In this document: in pieces, positions 36,159-45,025 of the stretch
Layout: every line of letters begins with the position of its first letter
Position numbering within the stretch: position 1 is the first letter of the stretch
Origin: Candidatus Neomarinimicrobiota bacterium
GTDB taxonomy: Bacteria; Fidelibacterota; Marinisomatia; Marinisomatales; TCS55
Assembly (NCBI GenBank): GCA_018651745.1
Contig: JABIDL010000027.1
Span: forward strand, 1-64,000
Direction of reading: 5' to 3'
Length of the DNA: 64,000 bases
Program-made: the position numbers and the translations under genes
The notes under the pieces: generated by a model
Seen by the model: the letters and a program-made list of their open reading frames with translations, nothing else
The model's database searches: none
Told to the model about the DNA's origin: nothing

Positions 36159-36950
36159 ATGTCAGATTACGAAAAAGAATCATTTAGTCCACTTTTTACT
36201 CATTCGCTGGAACCTGTTGCGGGTCTTACCGTTGAGGATTTAAACCGATACCTTGCAGCAGTACAATCTGTTGAGGATATAAAGCTGGATGAAGGAGAGT
36301 TATCCGAGGGATTATATCACGGAGATGCAATTGCAGGATTGAAAAAATTACCAAACGAATCCATTGATCTCATTATCACAGAACCGCCAACTAAACCCAG
36401 CGGTTCTGCTGTAACATCCGGTAAACGACTGACACTTCAGGAATATTATGATTGGAATGCATCTTGGCTAAATGAGGCTTACAGGGTTTTAAAAAACACG
36501 GGATCAATTTATCTTTTATGCGGATGGCGCTTATCAGGAATGTATCATGGGTTATTGAGCAATCAATATAAAGTTCAAACGCGGTTAACTTGGAAGAACC
36601 AAAAAGCGAGTTCTGATTCTGAAAATTACAAAAACCAACTTGGTGATATCTGGTTTGCAACTAAATCTAATTCTTTCCAATTTTGCATGGATGAAAAATC
36701 TAGGGAAGAAAACAAAACAAATTTTTGGCCGGAAAATTTAGGATCGGACAATTCTGGCTCAAACCCGGCCGGGGTTTATGAACGATTAATAAAGAATAGT
36801 TCTTTTAAATTAAATTGGATTTTAGACCCATTTATGGGGAAGGGAACTTCGGGGAAAATGGCAAAAATTTTAGGACGACGATTTATTGGAATTGATGCAG
36901 ATAAAGACTGCGTTATTATTGCAATGAAGCAAATTGAAACATCTCAATAA
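36159..36950 (+). CDS. DNA methyltransferase-like protein (beta-class N4/N6) with atypical motif IV
   Basis: This protein has about 263 residues from ATG 36159. An ORF open from 35883 runs opposite to arsC, and the first 90 codons there look non-coding. Order of motifs: GLYHGDAIAGLKKLPNESID then LIITEPPTKPSG (motif IV, about residue 74), YYDWNASWLNEAYRVLKNTG, SIYLLCGWRLSGMYHGLL, and finally LDPFMGKGTSGKMAKILGRR (motif I, about residue 222) with FIGIDAD. The order IV then I indicates a beta-class enzyme. Motif IV reads EPPT instead of SPPY or DPPY, so activity is uncertain. No restriction endonuclease gene is nearby. Confidence 0.85.
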   Translation: MSDYEKESFSPLFTHSLEPVAGLTVEDLNRYLAAVQSVEDIKLDEGELSEGLYHGDAIAGLKKLPNESIDLIITEPPTKPSGSAVTSGKRLTLQEYYDWNASWLNEAYRVLKNTGSIYLLCGWRLSGMYHGLLSNQYKVQTRLTWKNQKASSDSENYKNQLGDIWFATKSNSFQFCMDEKSREENKTNFWPENLGSDNSGSNPAGVYERLIKNSSFKLNWILDPFMGKGTSGKMAKILGRRFIGIDADKDCVIIAMKQIETSQ

Positions 36951-36961
36951 AGGAGAAAAAC

Positions 36962-37405
36962 ATGGATTTATTTGATCAATTAAAAACAGATATGTATGCT
37001 GCCATGAAATCTGGCGAAAAAGAAAAAGCATCGGCACTTCGAATTGTTATATCAAAATTGAAGGATAGACAAATTGAAAAAAGAGAAGATCTAAACAAAG
37101 AAGAGATATTGAAGGTACTCCGAACACTTGAAAAGCAAAGGAAAGAATCGGTGGAACAATATCGATCGGCAGGGCGAGATGAACTTGCCGATGCCGAACA
37201 AATAGAAGCTGATTTAATCAATACCTACCTTCCGAAAATGATGGATGAGATGACAATTCGAACTATTGTTGAAGACGTTATTAAAGAAACAGGCGCAGAA
37301 TCCATGAGCGATGTTGGAAAAGTAATGCCGGTAGTAATGAAAAGAGGTGCGAACCAAATTGATGGGAAGCAAGCCCAAACTATTTTACGGGAATTACTCG
37401 ACTGA
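36962..37405 (+). CDS. yqeY: GatB/YqeY domain protein
   Basis: The protein has 147 residues. MDLFDQLKTDMYAAMKSGEK and later ALRIVISKLKDRQIEKREDL, LRTLEKQRKESVEQYRSAGR and IEADLINTYLPKMM are YqeY signatures. The fold is related to the tail domain of GatB; function is not firmly known. It starts with a GGAGA site 11 bases after the methyltransferase. It is next to cvpA and dnaG, a common neighbour pair in bacteria. Confidence 0.93.
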   Translation: MDLFDQLKTDMYAAMKSGEKEKASALRIVISKLKDRQIEKREDLNKEEILKVLRTLEKQRKESVEQYRSAGRDELADAEQIEADLINTYLPKMMDEMTIRTIVEDVIKETGAESMSDVGKVMPVVMKRGANQIDGKQAQTILRELLD

Positions 37406-37408
37406 ACA

Positions 37409-37960
37409 ATGGAATGGTATTTGGATGCATTGGCTGTATTTTTTATGATTGGGCTCGGATTAATCGGATATAAACGCGGATTAATTGAAGAGCTTGGTCG
37501 TTTATTGGGCTTGGTTTTAGCAATGATATTCGGTTTTAAATATTATGTAAAAATTTCTGCGCTATTTCTAACTTGGTTATCATTAGATGGTGGAGTGATA
37601 TTGGTTTTAAGTTTTGCGCTAGTTTTTGTTAGCACATTATTGGTTGTTCGAATTGTGACAAGAATGATCCATTTATTGCTGATGTCAAAAGGTACAAAAT
37701 GGCTAAATAGAACGATGGGATTTGCATTTGGATTAATTAAAGGCGGAGTTGTCCTAACAGCATTGTTGTGGATGACAGAAATATTTTCTGATTCGAAATG
37801 GTCTGAATTAATTATGTCTGAATCAAGATTTGCCGGGGTAATGCAAAATACGCGAATTAAAACTATCCGGATATTTCATTGGGAAGACCCGGTGGAAATG
37901 GGAAAATTGTTTATCCAATCTCTGGTAGAAGAATCCACTGAAAACCAAAGTAAACCATAA
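37409..37960 (+). CDS. cvpA: CvpA-family membrane protein
   Basis: The 183-residue protein has four membrane helices. WYLDALAVFFMIGLGLIGYKRGLIEELGRLLGLVLA matches CvpA's N-terminal hairpin in several short motifs, with the conserved GYKRGLIEE. The helices end near residue 125, and the C-terminal helix is soluble. CvpA proteins are required for colicin V production and envelope integrity in other species. The gene ends one base before dnaG. Confidence 0.88.
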   Translation: MEWYLDALAVFFMIGLGLIGYKRGLIEELGRLLGLVLAMIFGFKYYVKISALFLTWLSLDGGVILVLSFALVFVSTLLVVRIVTRMIHLLLMSKGTKWLNRTMGFAFGLIKGGVVLTALLWMTEIFSDSKWSELIMSESRFAGVMQNTRIKTIRIFHWEDPVEMGKLFIQSLVEESTENQSKP

Positions 37961-39709
37961 ATGGCGCGAATACCACCAGATGTAATTGACCAAGTTCGAG
38001 ACTCTGCTGATATTTTGGATGTTGTAAACCAATATGTTGATTTAAAACGTAGAGGTCGAAATTATTTTGGTCTTTGTCCTTTTCATCAAGAAAAAACACC
38101 CTCTTTCAGTGTTGCTCCTGACAAAGGTATTTATCACTGTTTTGGGTGCGGCGCTGGCGGGAACTCGATCAATTTTATTATGGAACACGAAAAGCTGAGT
38201 TTTGTGGAATCCGTAAAATCGCTTGGAGAAAAGTATGGAGTACAAGTCAATTTTGAAGAAGGCGCCGGCTCCAGCGAATTTTTCAGTGGTCTGTATGAAA
38301 TCCACGAAAAAGCAGCAGACTTATACCACGGTGTTCTTTTATCGGAACGGGGATCGGCGGCGCTGTCTTATCTGAATGAAAGAGGACTTACGGTTGAAAC
38401 ACTGAAATTGTTTCGGGTCGGATTCGCTCCGGAATCCGGCGATGTGCTCCTCAATACATGCCGAGGAGTTTATTCCGAAGAAATTCTAGAAAAGAGCGGA
38501 TTATTTAATAGAGGACAATCCGGATTTTTTGATCGCTTCCGTTCACGGATAATGTTTCCAATCGCAAAGCCGTCAGGGAAAATAATTGCATTCGGCGGAC
38601 GAATATTCTCTATTGATGATCCTGCAAAATATCTGAATTCCCCCGAAACGCCGCTTTACAAGAAAAGCGATATTCTCTATGGAATGGATACAACCAAATC
38701 AGATATCCGCGAAGAGCGAAATGCTATTTTGGTGGAGGGATACACAGATTTACTTCAGATATATCAGTCTGGAATAAAAAATGTTGTAGCAGTTTCTGGA
38801 ACCGCTTTAACGCAAAATCATGTAAATCAGCTCGGAAAATTCACGAAGAAGGTATCGGTTTTATATGACGGTGATGAAGCCGGAATTCGCGCAGCAATTA
38901 GAGCTGGTTATATTTTATTACGAGGATCGGTAGAACCCGCCATGGTAGAGATTCCGGACGGAATTGATCCCGACGACTGGATACAGGCTGAAGGCGCAAA
39001 GCCTATAGAGTCTGCCATTAAACACGCGAGCTCATTGTTAAAATTTCACCTCAATTCAGTTTCTATGGACACTATGTCCGCAGCAGAGAGATCTGAATTG
39101 ATTAAGGATATTCTTAGGGAAATTTCCGGGATTAAAGATCCCGTGGTTAGAGATGATTTTTTGAAATCACTTGCATCCTCTGCCAAATTAGATGATATAG
39201 AAATCATTCGAATGTTTAAAAGCCAAATAAAAAGGAAACGTGCTCCAAATATGTCGCAGGAAAAATTGGATGAACCAGATTTATTTACTACCGTGGAAAC
39301 AAAAGCCCAAGCAGAAATAGTTAAAATTATCGCCACACAGGATAGCAAGTTTATCGAAAATTTTACAACACTATTTGACATTAATATCTTTACAAATCCT
39401 CTTTTAAAAAAACTCGCTGATTTTATTATAGCCCAAAAAGGCGAGGTTGATATTCCTGAATTATTAGATCAACTTGATGAAAAAAATGAAAGGGAAAAAA
39501 TATCGGCCCTCTTCATGGAAGACATGGATCTTATGGATTCTGACCAAGCTCTAAAAGAATGTATTCGTACGTTAAAAAGACAAAAATTGAAAGAGCAAAT
39601 TAAATCTTCCAGAATAGCATTAAGGGATGTTGAATCTTCTGGGGGAGATGGATCTGAATACTTGAACAAAATTGCACGGTTACAGAAGGAATTGGATGAT
39701 TTAGTATGA
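37961..39709 (+). CDS. dnaG: DNA primase
   Basis: The protein has 582 residues. The CHC2 zinc ribbon is LCPFHQEKTPSFSVAPDKG and HCFGCGAGG (Cys39 with His42, Cys60 and Cys63 nearby). The primase core has YLNERGLTVETLKLFRVG. The TOPRIM domain has ILVEGYTDLLQIYQSG, SGTALTQNHV and VLYDGDEAGIRAA. A C-terminal helicase-binding domain spans roughly 430-582. It makes RNA primers for replication. It overlaps the PEGA gene by four bases; rpoD, a frequent neighbour, is absent. Confidence 0.97.
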   Translation: MARIPPDVIDQVRDSADILDVVNQYVDLKRRGRNYFGLCPFHQEKTPSFSVAPDKGIYHCFGCGAGGNSINFIMEHEKLSFVESVKSLGEKYGVQVNFEEGAGSSEFFSGLYEIHEKAADLYHGVLLSERGSAALSYLNERGLTVETLKLFRVGFAPESGDVLLNTCRGVYSEEILEKSGLFNRGQSGFFDRFRSRIMFPIAKPSGKIIAFGGRIFSIDDPAKYLNSPETPLYKKSDILYGMDTTKSDIREERNAILVEGYTDLLQIYQSGIKNVVAVSGTALTQNHVNQLGKFTKKVSVLYDGDEAGIRAAIRAGYILLRGSVEPAMVEIPDGIDPDDWIQAEGAKPIESAIKHASSLLKFHLNSVSMDTMSAAERSELIKDILREISGIKDPVVRDDFLKSLASSAKLDDIEIIRMFKSQIKRKRAPNMSQEKLDEPDLFTTVETKAQAEIVKIIATQDSKFIENFTTLFDINIFTNPLLKKLADFIIAQKGEVDIPELLDQLDEKNEREKISALFMEDMDLMDSDQALKECIRTLKRQKLKEQIKSSRIALRDVESSGGDGSEYLNKIARLQKELDDLV

Positions 39710-40164
39710 AAAATGCCACGCTGATATTTCTTGCGTTAATTTTGAGTCATGAATACAGCTTTTCCCAGGAAATACAATGGAAGAATGCACCCAAACGTAC
39801 CGCTATTTCCATTGGTTGTGATTCACCAAATGTGCCTATTTACCTTGATGATCATTTCATTGGAAAATCCCCCCTTGAAAACCCCATTAACGTTACTCCG
39901 GGTTGGCATAGAGTGAGCATTTTCCCAAATATGAAAAATGAATCTATACGTACAATATCAAAAAGCAGAAGAATTAGAGACATTGTAAAAATGGGTTTTC
40001 AGGATATTTATGTTGAAGAAGGCAAAATCGAAAATGTAGCTCTAACTTATAACCGCATTGAAGCCGAAGTTGATGTTTATGATAAAAAAATGAAGAGCGC
40101 GAAAACTATTGGATTTTCTGTGATGCTTCTTTTTGTCAGCCTTGTTGGATGGGCGCTTTCATAA
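39706..40164 (+). CDS. PEGA-domain protein with signal peptide and C-terminal membrane helix
   Basis: The 152-residue protein has a signal (ATLIFLALILSHEYSFSQ). A PEGA-like beta-sandwich lies near 30-80 (NVPIYLDDHFIGKSPLENPI, WHRVSIFPN), then a hydrophobic C-terminal helix (IGFSVMLLFVSLVGWAL). PEGA domains are small Ig-like surface or periplasmic modules. It is located on the external side of a membrane. Translationally coupled to dnaG and to the unknown protein downstream, but no functional tie to replication is implied. Confidence 0.85.
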   Translation: MKNATLIFLALILSHEYSFSQEIQWKNAPKRTAISIGCDSPNVPIYLDDHFIGKSPLENPINVTPGWHRVSIFPNMKNESIRTISKSRRIRDIVKMGFQDIYVEEGKIENVALTYNRIEAEVDVYDKKMKSAKTIGFSVMLLFVSLVGWALS

Positions 40165-40167
40165 AAC

Positions 40168-41052
40168 ATGCGGTCTGCAATTATTCTTTGGGTTGGATTA
40201 AACGCGTTATCTGGGCAAGCAGATACGACAACTATAAAATATTTCAAAACAAGCCTACTTCGATCTGCTATTCTTAGAAATGAAATAGATGCTAAAGACG
40301 TTCGGAAAAATCCTCATTTTAAGGCAGTTTATGACGGAAATGGGAAATTGCTGAATATTGAATATATACCCGCGCCATGGGATAAACCCGGCCGGAGGAA
40401 ATCTGTAAAATCCAAAAACTTGAAACTATATTATAAAACCTGGAATCCCAGAAGGACAGAACTTGCAGAAGGCCTTACACGTAAAGAAGCGAGAGGGAAG
40501 AAATATTTTGAAGCTTTGTTAAACCGGGACGGTAAGGTTGTTTCGGTAACTGAAATTCACCCATCCGGCCGTAGAAAGTGGACGTATCATTTACAACCCG
40601 AATCCAATGACTATTCGATTGAATTTCATTCAAACGGGACCATACTTGCTCTAGATAATTTATTGTTTGCCGATGCGGTTAGCGAAGTTCGGCGAGGATG
40701 GAATGCGTTATATAAAACAAGAAAAGATGGTCGACCAAAACAAGTGCATGTTCAAGATCGTTTAGGCCAACGAGTGTATTATTATACAATTACTTTTGGC
40801 GCATCACGCAATCAGGAGTTCTCAGGAAAGACGATTAAATCTGAATATTTTAAGGATGATAAATCAAAAGTTGGACACCATGAAATGATCTTTGATAAAA
40901 AACGTCGTCTTACCAAAGTTGAATATTTTGATAGAAAGGATAATCTAATTCAATCTTTTATCCATGAATACCGAGATGCTTTAAAGGAAAAAGTGATTAG
41001 CACTATCAATGAGAAGGGTAAAATGGTGGAACGGAAAATTGTCCCTTATTGA
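40168..41052 (+). CDS. Exported protein of unknown function with repeated strand-turn motifs
   Basis: The 294-residue protein has a short signal (SAIILWVGLNALSGQA). Several segments share an F/Y-x-x-x-x-G-K-x-x-x-x-E-Y pattern (YDGNGKLLNIEYIPAP; NRDGKVVSVTEIHPSG; FDKKRRLTKVEYFDRKDNL), like the extended beta-hairpins of wrapping repeat proteins. Very basic overall. I cannot identify the family. It starts three bases after the PEGA gene and is closed by a strong terminator, ending the dnaG transcription unit. Confidence 0.7.
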   Translation: MRSAIILWVGLNALSGQADTTTIKYFKTSLLRSAILRNEIDAKDVRKNPHFKAVYDGNGKLLNIEYIPAPWDKPGRRKSVKSKNLKLYYKTWNPRRTELAEGLTRKEARGKKYFEALLNRDGKVVSVTEIHPSGRRKWTYHLQPESNDYSIEFHSNGTILALDNLLFADAVSEVRRGWNALYKTRKDGRPKQVHVQDRLGQRVYYYTITFGASRNQEFSGKTIKSEYFKDDKSKVGHHEMIFDKKRRLTKVEYFDRKDNLIQSFIHEYRDALKEKVISTINEKGKMVERKIVPY

Positions 41053-41074
41053 TTATTATGAAATGAAGAGAAAT

Positions 41075-41102
41075 AAAAAACCCCGCAAATGCGGGGTTTT
41101 TT
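41075..41102 (+). terminator. Bidirectional rho-independent terminator
   Basis: The stem is CCCCGC and GCGGGG around AAAT, flanked by A6 and T6. It lies between the convergent 40168 gene and TonB receptor and should act on both strands. Confidence 0.93.
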
Positions 41103-41130
41103 ATTATTAAGAAGTCCTAATATTCCTTAA

Positions 41131-44061
41131 CTAGAAAGCGATTGAAACACCTGCATTGATGGACATGGGTAATCCAAAAAATACTTCGGCGTCATCAGCA
41201 TCGTGATCTTGGTCATACGAATTATATTCACTGTTGTCTGCAGCATCTTGAATATATTTTTCATCAAGAGCATTGAACACATGTAAAAATAACTTGGGTT
41301 TTGTTGGCCCTAGTTTGATAGGCAAATTGTAATAAGCGTGAATATCTAAAATACCAAAATCAGGCGATTTCCACGATTGCTTTCTATCGAAGAAAGCATC
41401 ACCGGGCGTGTATTCACGGCTTGTTGGGTCCCAATCAGCATAATGGTTCATGTAATGTCGGTACAATAACTGAATTGAAGCACCTTCTATCGGGGAAATT
41501 GTAAGCCCAGCAATCATATTAGATTGAGGCATATCTCCAACTTTCAAACCTTCCAAAGCATATGAATAGGATTTTTCAGTACCAGAAGAATCACTACGAT
41601 AGGTTCCCGAAGCATCATCAAGATAAGACCAATCTCCAATCCCCGCTCCGAGATCAAGACGTATGGATGGTGAAAACTGGTAAGCAATTTGGGCCTCAAC
41701 GCCTGTATGTTTTTGATTGATTCCAGTCAAGTAAATGATATTATCGTCACCTTCAAGGTTTTGGACATATTTAGTCGCAATTCTATCTTGCCAAAGCGTG
41801 TTGTATGCGTTGATACTTACAGCCATATTGCCTTGTGTGGAGTTAATACCAACCTCGTATGAAGTAAATTTTTCATTGGTTGGATCTTCGGCATATTTTG
41901 AATCCCAGTCTTGAATAACCTGATCAAAAATTGGCGCTTTATCTACTAAGCCAAAGTTGGCCCAAACATCCACTCCAGAGCCGAGGTCCATCATTAATCC
42001 ACCTTTTACCTGAAAGGTTGTGATTGGGGTTGCTTCAATGTAAAGCTGCCCGCCACCGCTGACACCAATTCGATTTGCTCCCCACCATGTTGAAGGTTCA
42101 TCTAGGTCTTTAGCTTGTATATAAGATCCAACATATGTGGATAAGGTGTCAACGTTATAAAGTGATGCTTTTTTAAAGTGGTTTAAATGAGTGTATTTCA
42201 CCGTCGTAGATCCAAACATACCATAAGCAGAAAGTGGTCCAGAATTCCACTCTGCTTGTGCGAATAAACCTAACCAATCAACTGTATTGGTAAAGTTGTA
42301 ATCAATCGGATCACCTAGGCCTTTTTGCTGGTCAGTACCATCATAGTCACTATCTTCATTGATAAAATATTCTCCACCAAGTAAATCCCGGATAGTTTTC
42401 ACATGATAGATCATTGCGGAACGCCAGTCAATTCCCACTTGTGTTTTCAGATTTTCATTAACATCGAAGTTAAGTTTTGAAATAGCACCGATGGTTGATT
42501 GACGGTTATTGCTATTACGCAAAATACCAATAGATTCTTTTCCTGCACGAGCAAATGTTTTTTTATAGGCGTAGACAGTATCACCATCGGATGCATTAGC
42601 AGCAATGGTAGCGTCCCAGTCTCTTACCCATGGTGAAGGTCCATAATAGTATTTGTACCAATTTGATTCTGCGGTACCTAAATCATTTTTCCCATTAGCA
42701 TCAGTAGTAACGATTGTTCCATATGTACCGGTTCCGCCACCCATTCCGCCAGACCAATACAAAATACTGGAAAGATGCATTTTTTCGTTCAATGTCCAAT
42801 AGTGGTTTAGACTGACCTGGGGTTTATGAAAGAAATTCTCACGTTCAGAAAGATTGCTGGATTCATGACGGGCTACACCATTTTCATTTGGTTTTCCGTA
42901 CATTTGCCAATGTTGCTGTCCTGTTGCTGCGTCCAGAATTGCCTGAGATGAAGCTGAAATATTTGCAACATTTTGGTTAAAAGATCTTCCAGTTTCTATG
43001 AACTCACCGCCATTTGAGGCTAAAGCATTCTCATCATACGTTGCTAGAGATAAGGCGTAATTAGAATCATAGACAGCGATATTTTGTTTGTATAGGCTTT
43101 GGCCGTGTCTCTGAGGAGCACCCAAAGCATACAATTCGAAGCGATGATTTTTTGATGCATTAAAACTTGCCCCAATATAATAAGCCCAAGCATCTGTCCA
43201 TGTGCCTTGTACATAACCTGTGCCCGTTTTTCTAACAACGGTTCCGCTTACGGCTAGCTTGTCATTCATGATGAGCCCGGAATGAAATGACCCCGTTGTT
43301 TTTAAAAATCCATCATTTCCTACTTCTTGTTTAAACAATCCTCTGCGTTCCTGAGCTGTGGGATCCGTGATGACATTCATTGATCCTCCAATTGAGGGGG
43401 TTGCCAAATTTACAGCACTTAAACCCTTTTGCATTTGAATGGAACTTGTTGCATCCGATACGCCGTCCCAATTAGACCAGTAAACCCATCCATTTTCCAT
43501 ATCGTTTACGGGAACACCGTTAATCATAATGGCAACATTTCGTTGGTTAAAACCGCGAACATTTATACGAGCATCACCGGCACCACCACCCTGTCCTGTA
43601 GAATAAACACTTGGGACCGTATTTAATATCAAAGGAATATCTCTAGACCCAAGCCGTAATTGTAAATCTTCTTTGCTGATATTTGAATATGCGACGGGAG
43701 AGTTTTCACCAGCTCTTGACGCTAATACTTCGAGCGCCGATAATGAAATCACGGTAGAAGCCAAAGAAAAATCTGCAGTTATTGCATCGTCAGAAACTGT
43801 TACCGGTTCACTGCTACTTTCATAACCTATTACAGATGCTGTGACTATGTATGTGCCGGCAGGTACATTATCTATGCTGTAGGTACCGCTTGCATTTGCT
43901 GCTGCACCCATGTTTGTTCCATCAACGACGACGTTTGCGCCTGCAAGTCCATTACCAGTAGATGCGTCTGTGACTGTTCCCGAAATTGATCCCTGTGCGT
44001 ATAGTGCCAAAGGCAATAGAAAGGTGAAGAGAAATGTATTCATTTGTGTGAGTTTACTCAT
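41131..44061 (-). CDS. TonB-dependent receptor with CarboxypepD-like N-terminal domain
   Basis: This protein has about 976 residues from ATG 44061, chosen for AAGGAG eight bases upstream and a signal (NTFLFTFLLPLALYAQG); the longer frame from 44133 is not needed. Residues 24-110 form a CarboxypepD_reg-like domain (GSISGTVTDASTGNGLAGAN). The plug follows (SRDIPLILNTVPSV, DARINVRGFNQRNVAIMING, VPVNDMENGWVYWSNWDGV). The barrel ends GLPMSINAGVSIAF. The plug motif NGWVYWSNWDG is a frequent feature in FCB receptors. Single gene, terminated at 41075; substrate unknown. Confidence 0.93.
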   Translation of the reverse strand: MSKLTQMNTFLFTFLLPLALYAQGSISGTVTDASTGNGLAGANVVVDGTNMGAAANASGTYSIDNVPAGTYIVTASVIGYESSSEPVTVSDDAITADFSLASTVISLSALEVLASRAGENSPVAYSNISKEDLQLRLGSRDIPLILNTVPSVYSTGQGGGAGDARINVRGFNQRNVAIMINGVPVNDMENGWVYWSNWDGVSDATSSIQMQKGLSAVNLATPSIGGSMNVITDPTAQERRGLFKQEVGNDGFLKTTGSFHSGLIMNDKLAVSGTVVRKTGTGYVQGTWTDAWAYYIGASFNASKNHRFELYALGAPQRHGQSLYKQNIAVYDSNYALSLATYDENALASNGGEFIETGRSFNQNVANISASSQAILDAATGQQHWQMYGKPNENGVARHESSNLSERENFFHKPQVSLNHYWTLNEKMHLSSILYWSGGMGGGTGTYGTIVTTDANGKNDLGTAESNWYKYYYGPSPWVRDWDATIAANASDGDTVYAYKKTFARAGKESIGILRNSNNRQSTIGAISKLNFDVNENLKTQVGIDWRSAMIYHVKTIRDLLGGEYFINEDSDYDGTDQQKGLGDPIDYNFTNTVDWLGLFAQAEWNSGPLSAYGMFGSTTVKYTHLNHFKKASLYNVDTLSTYVGSYIQAKDLDEPSTWWGANRIGVSGGGQLYIEATPITTFQVKGGLMMDLGSGVDVWANFGLVDKAPIFDQVIQDWDSKYAEDPTNEKFTSYEVGINSTQGNMAVSINAYNTLWQDRIATKYVQNLEGDDNIIYLTGINQKHTGVEAQIAYQFSPSIRLDLGAGIGDWSYLDDASGTYRSDSSGTEKSYSYALEGLKVGDMPQSNMIAGLTISPIEGASIQLLYRHYMNHYADWDPTSREYTPGDAFFDRKQSWKSPDFGILDIHAYYNLPIKLGPTKPKLFLHVFNALDEKYIQDAADNSEYNSYDQDHDADDAEVFFGLPMSINAGVSIAF

Positions 44062-44210
44062 GATTGTGCTCCTTGGGTTTGAAATGATAGACATTTTATT
44101 TACTTCAGGTAAATATCCATTATATACTAACAAAAATTAGAAACAGCCAGCCAGTATTTCAATGAGTTTGAAAAGAATTATTAGCATTCTGTATTTGAAA
44201 TGTTTTTTAC

Positions 44211-44888
44211 TTAAAATAAACCTTCGATTGACTGAATACACAGCTCAGAATTATTTTTTGGCGAATTTACAAAAGTAGAGACAGGATGGAATGCCAGTTT
44301 TTCAGAGTAAGGTTTTAGTAAATCTTTTGCCTCCCTTGCTGGGTGATTTTTTTGTTGAATCCAGCGGTCAATATCATATGATTTCAAGATCACCGGCATT
44401 CGATTATGAATAAAAGAAATTTTGTCTTGCGGTTCAGTCGTAATAACGGTATAGGATAAAGTTTTATTTCCTTCCAGTGATTTCCAGGTATCAAACAACC
44501 CTGCCATAGGAAGCAATTTTCGCCGCGGATGATGAATGTAATATGGCGTTTTTGTTTCCCCTTCGCGACGCCATTCATAATATCCATCGGCGATGACCAC
44601 GCAGCGATTCCGGGAAACAAGATCCCGAAAAGATGGTTTTTCTAGGATTGTTTCCGCTCTGGCATTAATCAGTTTTGGCCCGATTGACCTTTTTTTTGAC
44701 CATGATGGGATCAGTCCCCATTGCATCATTTTGACCACCCTTCTCCCGGGAAATCCAAGAATTGGGGTCATTTGAGTTGGGGCGATGTTGTAGCTTGGGG
44801 AATATCTTTCAGGATCCATCCATTCTTCTATTGCAAGTTCCTCGATGATGGATTGCATGTCCCGAGTTAATGTTTTTCGTCCGCACAT
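44211..44888 (-). CDS. SOS response-associated peptidase, SRAP/YedK (HMCES) family
   Basis: The 225-residue protein starts MCGRKTL with catalytic Cys2 after Met removal. SYNIAPTQ carries the Asn, GYYEWRREG the Glu and HNRMPVILKSYD the His of the active site. The family forms a thiazolidine crosslink to abasic sites in single-stranded DNA. It lies 137 bases downstream of dnaE2 in the same direction, so it might be in the same damage regulon. Two CGTAAG hexamers, which also occur twice before lexA, lie in that gap. Confidence 0.93.
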   Translation of the reverse strand: MCGRKTLTRDMQSIIEELAIEEWMDPERYSPSYNIAPTQMTPILGFPGRRVVKMMQWGLIPSWSKKRSIGPKLINARAETILEKPSFRDLVSRNRCVVIADGYYEWRREGETKTPYYIHHPRRKLLPMAGLFDTWKSLEGNKTLSYTVITTEPQDKISFIHNRMPVILKSYDIDRWIQQKNHPAREAKDLLKPYSEKLAFHPVSTFVNSPKNNSELCIQSIEGLF

Positions 44889-45025
44889 AATGTTGTTTAA
44901 TTTTTAACGTAAGGCGCAATGAATCAAGGAAAAGAAACTCTTAATGCGTAAGAAAATATTGAATTAATAACGATGGTTTGTTTTTCTATTCATATTAATC
45001 ACTCTACGTTTTTCTGGTAGAGAAT

